Assembly: GCF_005876985.1 (NCBI RefSeq)
Contig: NZ_VAHD01000003.1
Location: 186,001 to 250,000 of the forward strand
Direction: 5' to 3'
Length of the DNA: 64,000 nucleotides
From: Rhodoferax bucti
GTDB taxonomy: Bacteria; Pseudomonadota; Gammaproteobacteria; Burkholderiales; Burkholderiaceae_C
A model generated the notes under the pieces. That model worked only from the letters and a program-made list of their open reading frames with translations, was not told where the DNA came from and ran no database searches. Below are positions 54,950 through 64,000 of this stretch, piece by piece; positions within the stretch are counted from its first letter, which is position 1, and each line of letters starts with the position of its first letter. The position numbers and the translations under genes are program-made.

Positions 54950-56049
54950 CGCAGAGGATGGGCGTAAGCAGGCCAAGGGCTGCTGAAAAACGGCTCCACC
55001 ATTGCCGGCGTGACGTCCTCCACCCGTGCAGGGCTCCAGCGTGGCTGGTGGTCTTTGTCTACCGCCAAGGCCCGGATGCCCTCTACGGTTTCCGACTGCG
55101 CGGCGGTGCGCCCTAAATGGCTTGGCGCAAAGCAGTGCCGCACCATATCGCGCTCCATACGCAAATCGTCCGCCAGGTGCATGGTGCGCGCACGGCGCAC
55201 CTGCTCCAACGCCACATGCAGCATCAGGGGGGAACGCTTGCGCAATGTCGCCTCGGTTTGCAGGGCCCACGCGCTGCCATCTGCATGTAAGCGTGCCAGT
55301 ATCGCAACGACCGATTCAGCGCTAAAAACAGCATCAATTTGGCTTCTAGCGCTCATGGAATGTGCGCCAGCCGCTATCGAATAAGTAGCAGTCCACGACG
55401 CCAAGGCATCGGTGGTGCTCCAGTCAAGCTGCGACAGCGCGGCCCACGCATCACTGAGCCGCTCGGGGTCCACACAGTGATCGGCCAAGCCTAGGGTGAT
55501 GGCGGTACCGGCATCGATGACCTCACCCGTCAGCGCCAACCACTCGCCGGTAGCGCCCGGGCAGCGGCTCAGAAAATAGCCGCCCCCCACATCAGGGAAC
55601 AGGCCGATATGGGTTTCCGGCATTGCCATTTTGGTTTTGGAAGTCACCAGCCGGTGCGAGGCGCCTTGACTCAACCCCATGCCCCCGCCCATGACGATGC
55701 CGTCCATGAAGGCGATATAGGGCTTGGGATAGTGGTGGATCAGGTGGTTGAGCGCGTACTCTTCGGTGAAAAAATCTTCCAGAGCGGGGTCACCCGCCAA
55801 CGCGGCCCTATGAAAAAAGCGGATGTCACCGCCTGCACAAAAGCCGCCAAACACCCCTTCCTTATGGCTTCCGCGGATGGCGACAGCGTGGATGCGCGCA
55901 TCCTCGCGCCAGGCGTGCAGCGCAGCGCTCAGGGCTCGCACCATCTCCAGGCTCAGCGCATTGAGGGCTTTGGGGCGGTTCAGGGTGATAAACCCCACGC
56001 CCCCCTGCACATCCAGCACCACGTCGTTGCACGCTGTCATCTCGTTCAT
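54937..56049 (-). CDS. Enoyl-CoA hydratase/isomerase family, 3-hydroxyisobutyryl-CoA hydrolase-like
   Basis: A 370-residue crotonase-fold protein of HIBCH type: GFITLNRPKALNALSLEMV, GGFCAGGDIRFFH, GIVMGGGMGLSQGASHRLVT, and MAMPETHIGLFPDVGGGYFLSR with the catalytic Glu and Asp at the HIBCH positions. It would act in valine breakdown. Start at 56049 because GGAGAC lies upstream and the ATG overlaps the EamA stop. Residues about 221-239 (ATYSIAAGAHSMSARSQID region) are repeat-derived. Confidence 0.9.
   Translation of the reverse strand: MNEMTACNDVVLDVQGGVGFITLNRPKALNALSLEMVRALSAALHAWREDARIHAVAIRGSHKEGVFGGFCAGGDIRFFHRAALAGDPALEDFFTEEYALNHLIHHYPKPYIAFMDGIVMGGGMGLSQGASHRLVTSKTKMAMPETHIGLFPDVGGGYFLSRCPGATGEWLALTGEVIDAGTAITLGLADHCVDPERLSDAWAALSQLDWSTTDALASWTATYSIAAGAHSMSARSQIDAVFSAESVVAILARLHADGSAWALQTEATLRKRSPLMLHVALEQVRRARTMHLADDLRMERDMVRHCFAPSHLGRTAAQSETVEGIRALAVDKDHQPRWSPARVEDVTPAMVEPFFSSPWPAYAHPLRHLG
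55333..55389 (-). repeat. Dispersed hairpin repeat copy 7, inside the HIBCH-like gene
   Basis: Minus strand: GCTACTTATTCGATAGCGGC, then TGGCGCACATTCCATGAGCG, then CTAGAAGCCAAATTGAT. It is read in the same frame as the patatin copy, giving AGAHSMSARSQIDA against AACAYSMSASSQNDA. Confidence 0.82.
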
Positions 56050-56918
56050 GTCCGTTGTCTCCATCCAATCACTTCATTCACCACCAGCGCGCAGATCACG
56101 ACGGCACCGCCGGTCAGCACCGCCATACCGGGCGCCTCGTTAGCGCCCCACCAGGCGAGGAGGATACCGAATATCACCTCCAGCAATTGCAGCAACGAGA
56201 TCTCGGGGGCGTTCAAAATTTGCGCACATCGCACACTAAGCACGCACGGCACCGCCAGCTGAAAAACACCCAACACGCCGAGCAGCGCCACGTCATGTGG
56301 TGTCGCTTGAAACGGCAACGCCAACGGCAGGGTGACCGCACAGCATAAAACGCCGCCCACCCACACCGCTGGCATCAGGTCTACATCATGGCCTTGGGCA
56401 TGGGCGTGTTGTGTCACCGTCCAGTTGGTCGCGCCTGCAATCGGCACACACAAAGCAACCAGGGTGCCCCAGAGGCTCAAGGTGTCGATTTGAGAGGCAT
56501 ACATGTACACAATGCCCGCCCCTGCGACCACCACCGCGACCCAAGTGCGCGCGGGAATGCGATGGCCGATGAACAGGCGCGCAATCACCGCCGTCAGCAA
56601 GGGGCCGAGCGACATGGTGACCAACACATTGCCCACGCTGGTCAAGGTCAGCGCCACCATAAAGGCGGTAAACATCACGCTCCAGCACACCCCGGAGAGC
56701 CAGAAGGCCATGCCGGCGCCACGCATTTTGGCAAACACGTCGCGCCCTTGCGAGAGAGGCAAATACACGCCCAAGCTCAGCACCGTGAACGCGGCGCGCC
56801 AAAACGTGACTTCAAAGCTCCGGGCAGACTCCAAATGCCGCGTCACCACGCCGGCGGTGGACCACATCAAAGTGACCGCGACCATCAAAAAAATGGCACG
56901 GTTATGGGTGAGTTTCAT
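56046..56918 (-). CDS. EamA/DMT family transporter
   Basis: A 290-residue protein with about ten membrane helices in two EamA halves: NRAIFLMVAVTLMWSTAGVVTRHL, then SVGNVLVTMSLGPLLTAVIARLF and NAPEISLLQLLEVIFGILLAWW. Drug/metabolite exporter of unknown substrate. The start MKLTHNRAIF was picked by family; upstream frame to 57017 is not conserved. Overlaps the HIBCH-like gene by ATGA. Confidence 0.9.
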   Translation of the reverse strand: MKLTHNRAIFLMVAVTLMWSTAGVVTRHLESARSFEVTFWRAAFTVLSLGVYLPLSQGRDVFAKMRGAGMAFWLSGVCWSVMFTAFMVALTLTSVGNVLVTMSLGPLLTAVIARLFIGHRIPARTWVAVVVAGAGIVYMYASQIDTLSLWGTLVALCVPIAGATNWTVTQHAHAQGHDVDLMPAVWVGGVLCCAVTLPLALPFQATPHDVALLGVLGVFQLAVPCVLSVRCAQILNAPEISLLQLLEVIFGILLAWWGANEAPGMAVLTGGAVVICALVVNEVIGWRQRT

Positions 56919-57020
56919 GGGTGTTGATTCCAAACAAAACGCCCCGGTGCCGGTCAAACCGGTCCGTGGGCGTATGGTCCCAGTGACGGGAATGAGGCGG
57001 CCAGAGGCCGCACCCACTGC

Positions 57021-58844
57021 TTAGTCGCGGCTGGCGCGCTTGCGTTCGTGCTCTTTCAAGAAACGCTTGCGCAGACGCACGGACTTGGGCGTGATTTCTA
57101 CCAGCTCGTCGTCCTCGATGAACTCCACGCCGTATTCCAAGGTCAACTCGATAGGAGGTGTGATCTTGATCGCATCTTCCTTGCCAGACACGCGGAAGTT
57201 GGTCAACTGCTTGGTACGGGTGGCGTTCACGATCAGGTCGTTGTCACGGTTGTGGATACCCACAATCATGCCTTCGTACACCGGATCGTTCGCCTTCACG
57301 AACATACGGCCGCGGTCGTCCAGCTTGCCCAGCGCGTAGGTAAAGATTTCACCGTCGTCCATGGAGATCAGCACGCCGTTCTTGCGGCCACCGATCTCAC
57401 CCTTGTGCGGCTCGTAGCTGTCAAAGATGTTGGAGATCAGGCCGGAACCACGGGTCAAGTTCAGGAATTCGTTGGAGAAACCGATCAAGCCACGGGCAGG
57501 AATGCGGTATTCCAAACGGACACGGCCACGGCCGTCCGGTTCCATGTTGATCAACTCACCCTTACGCTCGCCCATGGCTTGCATCACGCCGCCCTGGTGC
57601 TGCTCTTCGATGTCGGCTGTCACCAGCTCGATAGGCTCGTGCTTCTCGCCGTTGATGTCCTTGAACATCACGCGCGGCTTGGACACGGCCATTTCATAGC
57701 CTTCACGGCGCATGTTTTCCAGCAGGATAGTCAGGTGCAATTCACCACGACCCAACACTTCAAACACGCCTTCTTCGTCGGTTTCGTTGACGCGCAGCGC
57801 CACGTTGTGTTGCAGTTCTTTTTGCAGGCGGTCCCAGATCTGGCGGCTGGTCACGAACTTGCCTTCACGACCGGCCAAGGGGCTGGTGTTCACGCAGAAG
57901 TTCATGGTCAGGGTCGGCTCGTCCACCTTCAGCATGGGCAGAGGCTGGGGATTGGTGGGGTCGGTCACCGTCACGCCGATACCGATGTCTTCGATACCGT
58001 TGATCAGCACGATGTCGCCGGGGCCGGCCAAGGGGCTCTGCATGCGGTCCAGACCTTGGAAGGTCAACACCTGGTTCACGCGGCCTTTGACAGCCTTGCC
58101 ATCCGGGCCTTCCATGACCACCACGTCTTGCATGGGCTTGATCGTGCCTTGGCTGATACGGCCTACGCCGATACGGCCCACAAAGCTGGAGAAGTCCAGC
58201 GCAGAAATTTGCAACTGCAAAGGTGCAGCGGGATCACCGGAATTCGGTGGCACGTGCTTCAGGATGGTGTTGAACAGGGCCGACATATCGGGGCCCCACT
58301 GCTCACCGGGCGCACCCTCTTCCAAGGAAGACCAGCCATTGATACCGGAGGCGTACACCACGGGGAAGTCCAATTGCTCGTCGGTTGCACCCAGTTTGTC
58401 GAACAGGTCAAACGCAGCGTTAACCACCTTGTCGGGGTTGGCACCGGGCTTGTCCACCTTGTTCACCACGACGATAGGCTTCAGACCCAAGGCCAAGGCC
58501 TTCTTGGTCACGAAACGGGTCTGGGGCATGGGGCCTTCTTGGGCATCAATCAGCAGCAACACGCTGTCGACCATGGACAGGGCGCGTTCCACTTCGCCGC
58601 CGAAGTCCGCGTGTCCGGGGGTATCCACGATGTTGATGTGGGTGCCTTCCCAGCTCACCGCGCAGTTCTTGGCCAAGATCGTGATGCCACGTTCTTTTTC
58701 GATGGCGTTGTTGTCCATCACGGTGTCGACTACTTTTTCGTGCTCGGCAAAGGTGCCGGACTGACGCAGCAACTGGTCAACCATGGTGGTTTTGCCGTGG
58801 TCAACGTGCGCAATGATGGCGATGTTTCGGATTTGTTTACTCAT
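57021..58844 (-). CDS. typA: Translational GTPase TypA/BipA
   Basis: A 607-residue GTPase: AHVDHGKTTMVDQLLRQSG (G1), RGITILAKNC (G2), DTPGHADFGGEVER (G3), VVNKVDKPGA (G4), then EF-G-like domains and the BipA-specific C-terminal region (KSVRLRKRFL). It acts in ribosome assembly and stress adaptation. 14 bases after truB. Confidence 0.96.
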   Translation of the reverse strand: MSKQIRNIAIIAHVDHGKTTMVDQLLRQSGTFAEHEKVVDTVMDNNAIEKERGITILAKNCAVSWEGTHINIVDTPGHADFGGEVERALSMVDSVLLLIDAQEGPMPQTRFVTKKALALGLKPIVVVNKVDKPGANPDKVVNAAFDLFDKLGATDEQLDFPVVYASGINGWSSLEEGAPGEQWGPDMSALFNTILKHVPPNSGDPAAPLQLQISALDFSSFVGRIGVGRISQGTIKPMQDVVVMEGPDGKAVKGRVNQVLTFQGLDRMQSPLAGPGDIVLINGIEDIGIGVTVTDPTNPQPLPMLKVDEPTLTMNFCVNTSPLAGREGKFVTSRQIWDRLQKELQHNVALRVNETDEEGVFEVLGRGELHLTILLENMRREGYEMAVSKPRVMFKDINGEKHEPIELVTADIEEQHQGGVMQAMGERKGELINMEPDGRGRVRLEYRIPARGLIGFSNEFLNLTRGSGLISNIFDSYEPHKGEIGGRKNGVLISMDDGEIFTYALGKLDDRGRMFVKANDPVYEGMIVGIHNRDNDLIVNATRTKQLTNFRVSGKEDAIKITPPIELTLEYGVEFIEDDELVEITPKSVRLRKRFLKEHERKRASRD

Positions 58845-58858
58845 GGTTCACTTTCTGC

Positions 58859-59860
58859 TTACGCCCCTAGGGCCAAGGTTTCGTTACTCTGTTTCAAACT
58901 CTGTTCTAGGGCCTGCTGCTGGCCCAAGGTTTCGCTGATCTCCAGCGGACTCAACAAACGCACCGGGATCAATTCCCCGGCCTTCACATGCGCCGTACCT
59001 AGCAAGGCACGGGGCTGCGTGGCGTATACCGCCACTTGCTCAGCATCCGCCCACGCTCCGCGCCTGCGCATGCCACTCAAAAAACGTGCCGCATTCTCAC
59101 TGTCCAATGTGACAGGCACATGCTGCGGCAAGAGCGCATCGACCGGCAAGAGGCACGCCAAACGCTGCTCTTCCGTCATGGCCTCCAAGGCCTCCAAACT
59201 GACGCATCGGCTGGTATCAAAACCGCCGGTGCGTATGCGGCGCAGCGCACTCAAATGCCCGCCACACCCCAGGGCCTCACCAATCTCTTCACCCAAGGTG
59301 CGGATATAGGTTCCCTTGCTGCACTCCACTATCAATTTGATAGCTGGTTGCGCACTATCCACGGGCGCCGGCAGCTGATTCAATGCATAAATCACCACAT
59401 GGCGGGCTTCACGCTCCACTTCAATGCCCGCACGCGCGTACTCGTAGAGCGCTTTGCCGTCCTTTTTCAAGGCACTGTGCATCGGTGGCACCTGCGCAAT
59501 CGGCCCGGTGAACCGTGCCAACACGGCATCCAGTTGCTCCTGCGAAAAAGCCACAGGACGCTCGCTAAAAATCTCGCCCTCTGCGTCCGCCGTGCTGGTT
59601 TTGATGCCCAGTCGTACCGTCGTTTCATAGGCCTTGTCGGCATCCAAATGCATCTGGCTGAACTTGGTCGCGGCACCAAAGCACAGCGGCAACACGCCGG
59701 TCGCTAAGGGGTCCAGCGTGCCGGTGTGGCCCGCTTTTTCCGCTCGCAGCAACCATTTGGCTTTCTGCAAAGCCTGATTACTGGACAAACCAATAGGCTT
59801 GTCCAGCAACAGCACCCCATGCACGGGGCGCCTTGCAACCCGTGCACGTGGCGCGTTCAT
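58859..59860 (-). CDS. truB: tRNA pseudouridine-55 synthase TruB
   Basis: A 333-residue Tru[20 protein letters not shown], catalytic D50 in [50 protein letters not shown] and RRIRTGGF. Forms pseudouridine 55 in the T-loop. Residues about 159-177 just before [10 protein letters not shown] come from a repeat copy. Start [11 protein letters not shown] is four bases after rbfA. Confidence 0.95.
   Translation of the reverse strand: MNAPRARVARRPVHGVLLLDKPIGLSSNQALQKAKWLLRAEKAGHTGTLDPLATGVLPLCFGAATKFSQMHLDADKAYETTVRLGIKTSTADAEGEIFSERPVAFSQEQLDAVLARFTGPIAQVPPMHSALKKDGKALYEYARAGIEVEREARHVVIYALNQLPAPVDSAQPAIKLIVECSKGTYIRTLGEEIGEALGCGGHLSALRRIRTGGFDTSRCVSLEALEAMTEEQRLACLLPVDALLPQHVPVTLDSENAARFLSGMRRRGAWADAEQVAVYATQPRALLGTAHVKAGELIPVRLLSPLEISETLGQQQALEQSLKQSNETLALGA
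59329..59385 (+). repeat. Dispersed hairpin repeat copy 8, inside truB
   Basis: Plus strand: CTATCAATTTGATAGCTGGT, then TGCGCACTATCCACGGGCG, then CCGGCAGCTGATTCAATG. The first 13 bases form the small terminal palindrome (CTATCAATTTGATAG). Oriented antisense to truB and read through in frame. Confidence 0.8.
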
Positions 59861-59864
59861 AGGT

Positions 59865-60233
59865 TCAGTCCTCTTTCGCGCGCGAAGACACCGCACGCGC
59901 AATCAAGGCATTCATGTCCGCCGCACGTTCAGTAGTCTGGTCAAAAATGAAATGCAAGGTCGGCACGGTGTGGATGTGTAAACGCTTGAACAGACCGGCG
60001 CGCAAAAAGCCCGCAGCCTGGTTCAGGCCTTCGGCCGTCTCCACCGGGTCGCCGACCAGCAAGCTGAAAAAGACCTTGGCGTGGGCGTAGTCGGGCGTGA
60101 CTTCGACGCCCTGGATAGTGACCATACCCACCCGCGGGTCCTTGAGCTCGCGGGCGATCAGCTCGGCCAGATCCCGTTGGATCTGGTCGGCCACCTGGAA
60201 GCTGCGGTTGGGTGTCGATGACTTTTTGCGCAC
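59865..60233 (-). CDS. rbfA: Ribosome-binding factor A
   Basis: A 122-residue Rbf[63 protein letters not shown]. It assists 30S maturation near the 16S 5' end. Located between infB (14 bases) and truB. Confidence 0.96.
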   Translation of the reverse strand: MRKKSSTPNRSFQVADQIQRDLAELIARELKDPRVGMVTIQGVEVTPDYAHAKVFFSLLVGDPVETAEGLNQAAGFLRAGLFKRLHIHTVPTLHFIFDQTTERAADMNALIARAVSSRAKED

Positions 60234-60247
60234 TCGATGTCTCTCGC

Positions 60248-63181
60248 TTACAGGGTACGGGCGATTTCTTTAACCTCGAAGAACTCCAGCTGATCACCTT
60301 CTTTGATGTCGTTGTAGTTCTTGAGCTTGATACCGCACTCGAAGCCTTCTTTGACTTCGCGTACATCGTCCTTCATACGCTTCAAAGAGTCCAGTTCGCC
60401 GGTGTAAATCACCACGTTCTCGCGCAACAAACGGAAGTGTGCGTTGCGAGTGACAAAGCCGTTGGTGACCATACAACCCGCGACCGTACCGATCTTGGAC
60501 GCCACGAACACGGTTCGGATCTCGGCCATACCGATGATCTCTTCGCGCTTCTCGGGCGCCAACATACCGGACATGGCTGCCTTCAACTCATCCACGGCGT
60601 CGTAAATGATGTTGTAGTAACGGATGTCCACGCCATTTCCTTCGGCCAACTTGCGCGCGCCGGCATCGGCACGGGTGTTGAAGCCGATGACGATCGCCTT
60701 GGAAGCGATGGCCAAGTTGATGTCGGACTCACTGATACCACCCACAGCGGAGTAGACCATCTGCACCTTGACTTCGTCGGTCGACAGCTTGAGCAGCGAC
60801 TGCGCCAAGGCTTCCTGCGAACCCTGCACGTCCGCCTTGACGATGATGGGCAACATCTTGACGTCGCCACCACCGATATCGGAGAACATGTTTTCCAACT
60901 TGGCGGCTTGTTGCTTGGCCAACTTGGTGTTGCGGAACTTGCCGGCACGGTAAGTTGCGATTTCACGGGCACGGCGCTCGTCCGACATCACCATGAACTC
61001 GTCACCGGCTTGCGGCACTTCAGTCAAGCCCTGGATTTCTACCGGAATGGAAGGACCCGCGGTTTCGATCTTGTGGCCGTTTTCGTCCAACATGGCGCGC
61101 ACGCGGCCATAGGTCTGACCAGCCAGCACCACATCGCCCACCTTCAAGGTACCGGACTGCACCAGCATCGTGGCCACAGGGCCACGGCCCTTGTCCAGCT
61201 TGGCTTCGATGACCAAGCCCTTGGCCATGGCATCCACAGGGGCCTTGAGTTCCAGCACTTCGGCTTGCAGCAGCACTTGCTCCAGCAATTCGTCAATGCC
61301 CATACCAGTCTTGGAAGACACAGGCACGAATGGAGAATCACCACCGTATTCTTCCGGCACCACCTCTTCCACCACCAGCTCTTGCTTCACGCGGTCGGGG
61401 TTGGCATCGGGCTTGTCGGACTTGGTGATCGCCACCACCAAAGGCACGCCTGCCGCTTTCGCGTGCTTGATGGCTTCTTTGGTTTGAGGCATGACGCCGT
61501 CGTCGGCGGCCACCACCAGAATCACGATGTCAGTAGCCTGCGCACCACGGGCACGCATGGCCGTAAACGCCTCGTGGCCGGGGGTATCCAGGAAAGACAC
61601 CATGCCACGCGGTGTTTCCACGTGGTAAGCACCGATGTGCTGGGTAATGCCGCCGGCTTCGCCCGCAGCCACTTTGGCGCGACGGATGTAGTCCAACAGC
61701 GAGGTTTTACCGTGGTCCACGTGGCCCATCACGGTCACCACAGGAGCGCGTGGCAAGGAAGGCGCTTCCTGGCCTTGCACGTCGTCGTCGGTAAACGCTT
61801 CAGGATCATCCAGCGCCGCCACTACGGCCTTATGGCCCAGTTCTTCCACCACAATCATGGCGGTGTCCTGGTCCAGCGGCTGGTTGATCGTGACCATCTG
61901 GCCCAGCTTCATCAATTGCTTGATGACTTCGGATGCCTTGATCGCCATCTTGTGGGCCAATTCAGCCACGGTGATGGTTTCAGGCACGTGCACTTCAATG
62001 ACGCGCGCTTCGACCGGCGCAGCTTGCTGGTTGTGGTGGTCGTCGCGATCGCGGTCGTTACCACGGCGGCCCTTGGGGCCTGCACGCCAGTTGCTGGAAC
62101 GGCCAGCACCTGCGGTGGTGTCACCACGGGTCTTGAGTTCTTTCTTCTTGGCAGGATCGCCAGCCCAGCTGCTGGACAGCTTGGCGGACTTGACTTCCTT
62201 GCCATTGCCTGCGGGCGCGCCAGCATTTCCGGCACCGGGTGCAGGTTTGCCAGGCTTGGCCACTGCGGAGCCGTTGGCAGGCTTGTGCAGCGTGCCCTTC
62301 ATGGCGGCTTTGGCGTCGACAGCCGGCTTGGGCTCTTCGACCTTCTTGGGCGCAACCATGACCTTTTTAGGAGCCGCCATCATGGAGCGGATCGCAGCAG
62401 CTTCCGCTTCCGCTTTGCGACGGCGTTCGCTCAGATCGGCTGCGCGCGCAGCCTCCTCAGCCGCTGCGGCTTTGGAAGCCTGGGCAGCGGCGGCGGCACG
62501 CTCTTGCGCAGCGACTTTGGCAGCCGCTTCGCTGGCTTGTGCTGCGGCAGCAGCATCCACTGCCTGCACGGTAGGCACGGGCTCGGCTTTCGCTGGAGCT
62601 TGCACTTGTGCAGCCGCCTGCTCTTGGGCCTTGCGAGCCGCAACAGCTTGGGCTTCGCGCTCGGCAGCCGCTGCTTGCTCAGCGGCGGCTTTGGCGCGGG
62701 CTTCTTGCTCTTCGCGCTCACGGCGGCGCTGGGCCAACTCTTCTTCCTGGCGACGAATCAACTCAGCCTGACGGCTGGCTTCTTCTTCGCGACGCGCCAA
62801 TTCCGCGTCTTCAATGACTTGGGCGGCATTGGCAGAGGCAACATCATGTTCCTCAACTTCGGTAGTGCCTTCCACGCCGTCATCACGGCGCACAAAGGTG
62901 CGCTTCTTGCGGACTTCCACCTGAATGGTGCGGGCTTTGCCGGTGGCATCGGCCTGCTTGATTTCCGTGGTTTGCTTTTTCACCAGCGTGATCTTCTTGC
63001 GTTCAGGGCTGGCAGTGCCATGGCTGTTTTGCAAGAAATTCAACAAGCTGTGTTTATCCGCATCGGTCAGCACATCGCCCGCAGAGGCCTTGGGCACTCC
63101 GGCGGATTTCAGCTGTTCGAGCAGCGTATCGGTAGATTTTTTGAGTTCATTGGCAAACTCGGCAACGGTCGTACTGGACAT
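60248..63181 (-). CDS. infB: Translation initiation factor IF-2
   Basis: A 977-residue IF-2. N-terminal IF2_N domain ([24 protein letters not shown]), then a second small domain, a very long Ala/Glu/Lys/Arg-rich linker (about 130-390), another IF2_N module ([25 protein letters not shown]), G domain with [32 protein letters not shown] and ITKSDKP, and domains II-IV ending [14 protein letters not shown]. Longer than the 890 residues of E. coli because of the linker. 24 bases after nusA. Confidence 0.97.
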   Translation of the reverse strand: MSSTTVAEFANELKKSTDTLLEQLKSAGVPKASAGDVLTDADKHSLLNFLQNSHGTASPERKKITLVKKQTTEIKQADATGKARTIQVEVRKKRTFVRRDDGVEGTTEVEEHDVASANAAQVIEDAELARREEEASRQAELIRRQEEELAQRRREREEQEARAKAAAEQAAAAEREAQAVAARKAQEQAAAQVQAPAKAEPVPTVQAVDAAAAAQASEAAAKVAAQERAAAAAQASKAAAAEEAARAADLSERRRKAEAEAAAIRSMMAAPKKVMVAPKKVEEPKPAVDAKAAMKGTLHKPANGSAVAKPGKPAPGAGNAGAPAGNGKEVKSAKLSSSWAGDPAKKKELKTRGDTTAGAGRSSNWRAGPKGRRGNDRDRDDHHNQQAAPVEARVIEVHVPETITVAELAHKMAIKASEVIKQLMKLGQMVTINQPLDQDTAMIVVEELGHKAVVAALDDPEAFTDDDVQGQEAPSLPRAPVVTVMGHVDHGKTSLLDYIRRAKVAAGEAGGITQHIGAYHVETPRGMVSFLDTPGHEAFTAMRARGAQATDIVILVVAADDGVMPQTKEAIKHAKAAGVPLVVAITKSDKPDANPDRVKQELVVEEVVPEEYGGDSPFVPVSSKTGMGIDELLEQVLLQAEVLELKAPVDAMAKGLVIEAKLDKGRGPVATMLVQSGTLKVGDVVLAGQTYGRVRAMLDENGHKIETAGPSIPVEIQGLTEVPQAGDEFMVMSDERRAREIATYRAGKFRNTKLAKQQAAKLENMFSDIGGGDVKMLPIIVKADVQGSQEALAQSLLKLSTDEVKVQMVYSAVGGISESDINLAIASKAIVIGFNTRADAGARKLAEGNGVDIRYYNIIYDAVDELKAAMSGMLAPEKREEIIGMAEIRTVFVASKIGTVAGCMVTNGFVTRNAHFRLLRENVVIYTGELDSLKRMKDDVREVKEGFECGIKLKNYNDIKEGDQLEFFEVKEIARTL

Positions 63182-63205
63182 ATTCTGTGAAACCTTTCAT
63201 GACCG

Positions 63206-64000
63206 TTACTCTTGAGAAGCGCTGTCATTGGTAAACCAATGCTCACGCGCCTTCATGATCAGGGCCTTGGCCTCGTCCGCAGACTGGCCGGTAATATCTG
63301 TCAATTCGTCAACGGCAAGATCCGCCAGCTCATCGCGAGTGTGAACACCGCCATCTGCCAGTTTGCCGATCAATTCAGGGGTCAAACCCTCCAGGTCGCG
63401 CAAGTTCTGCGATACCTCTTCCACGCTCTCTTCGTGGGCAATTTCCATGGTCAACAACGCGTCTTTCGCACGGTTGCGCAGCTCATGCACGGTGTCTTCA
63501 TCGAAGGATTCGATTTCCAGCATTTCTTGCAGCGGCACATACGCAACTTCTTCCAGGCTGGTGAAGCCTTCGGCAATCAGGATGTCGGCGATTTCTTCGT
63601 CAACATCCAGCTTTTCCATGAACAGCTTGCGGCCGGAGTCGGTTTCGTTTGCCAGCTTCTGGGCAGACTCGGCGGCATCCATGATGTTGATCTTCCAGCC
63701 GGTCAACTCGGAGGCCAAACGCACGTTCTGACCACCGCGGCCAATAGCAATTGCGAGGTTTTCCTCATCGACCACCACATCCATGGCATGGCGCTCTTCG
63801 TCCACCACGATGGAGGTCACATTAGCCGGGGCCAACGCACCAATCACGAACTGGGCAGGATCTTCGCTCCACAGCACAATGTCCACGCGCTCGCCGGCCA
63901 GCTCATTGGTCACGCCGTTCACACGGGTGCCGCGCACGCCAACGCAGGTGCCAATAGGGTCCACACGGGAATCATGCGACACCACGGCAATCTTGGCGCG
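63206..64000 (-). CDS. nusA: Transcription termination/antitermination protein NusA, 5' end outside window
   Basis: The last 264 residues of NusA; the frame is open to the window edge. Visible are [21 protein letters not shown] and [26 protein letters not shown] (KH domains), and two acidic C-terminal repeats ([48 protein letters not shown]) that contact the RNA polymerase alpha subunit. Head of the nusA-infB-rbfA-truB operon. Confidence 0.96.
   Translation of the reverse strand, partial: RAKIAVVSHDSRVDPIGTCVGVRGTRVNGVTNELAGERVDIVLWSEDPAQFVIGALAPANVTSIVVDEERHAMDVVVDEENLAIAIGRGGQNVRLASELTGWKINIMDAAESAQKLANETDSGRKLFMEKLDVDEEIADILIAEGFTSLEEVAYVPLQEMLEIESFDEDTVHELRNRAKDALLTMEIAHEESVEEVSQNLRDLEGLTPELIGKLADGGVHTRDELADLAVDELTDITGQSADEAKALIMKAREHWFTNDSASQE

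Noticed and set aside
57048..63190. Long plus-strand open frames opposite typA, truB and infB (up to 992 codons)
   Set aside because: Antisense shadows of essential, well-recognised genes; the translations are His/Gly-rich and have no domain signal.

Overview
The window is chromosomal DNA of a high-GC betaproteobacterium, most likely a member of the Burkholderiales family Comamonadaceae (Rhodoferax/Curvibacter-like). That placement rests on housekeeping protein sequences, gene orders such as nusA-infB-rbfA-truB-typA and mltG-tmk-holB-pilZ-tatD, and an exceptionally rich set of beta-oxidation genes. The genus is inference. Coding density is very high. I found no rRNA, tRNA, CRISPR array, transposase or phage gene.

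Layout. 1-6.7 kb: rRNA hydroxylase rlhA (cut by the window start), an MFS transporter and a DUF1624 membrane protein, then a translationally coupled minus-strand block msrB-yciB-bolA-parvulin, and selO. 6.8-21.1 kb: a long plus-strand fatty-acid/acyl-CoA catabolic cluster (acyl-CoA ligase, enoyl-CoA hydratase/3-hydroxyacyl-CoA dehydrogenase fusion, M20 peptidase, thiolase, two acyl-CoA dehydrogenases, two SDRs, thioesterase, GST, ElaA-type GNAT). A 14-bp perfect palindrome lies just downstream of a promoter-like sequence at its second gene. 21.2-24.1 kb: a cupredoxin-like secreted protein coupled to a HAMP-GGDEF-EAL c-di-GMP protein. 24.1-36.2 kb: histone-deacetylase-like hydrolase, a 53-aa basic protein, a methyltransferase operon, tex, an HDOD protein, a patatin, alpha/beta hydrolases, an iron alcohol dehydrogenase and a GNAT. 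36.2-42.4 kb: an orphan cheZ, ygfZ, and the mltG-tmk-holB-pilZ-tatD-ankyrin operon.

42.45-48 kb is visibly AT-richer and is the accessory-looking part: an adenylate cyclase-FHA fusion, a small gene apparently broken by a one-base frameshift at an A tract, an LD-carboxypeptidase, a TadA protein fused to a degenerate alpha/beta hydrolase, and a REC-GGDEF(degenerate)-EAL protein. 48-53.1 kb: guaA-guaB, a DUF4124 protein, rnfH-ratA and divergent smpB. 53.1-54.9 kb: a lipoprotein-ECF sigma-anti-sigma operon behind a recognisable ECF-type promoter. 54.9-56.9 kb: HIBCH-like hydrolase coupled to an EamA transporter. 57-64 kb: typA, truB, rbfA, infB and the 3' part of nusA.

The most unusual signal is not a gene. 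A dispersed, hairpin-forming element of about 55 bp recurs across the window in both orientations: six clear copies and three degenerate ones. Most copies sit inside conserved housekeeping or metabolic genes and are read through in frame as extra peptide segments (selO, patatin, HIBCH, ygfZ, truB, tex, GST). A second, unrelated 94-bp palindromic element is inserted in frame into the ElaA-type acetyltransferase gene. Together they look like protein-coding-compatible palindromic repeats comparable in style to Rickettsia palindromic elements.
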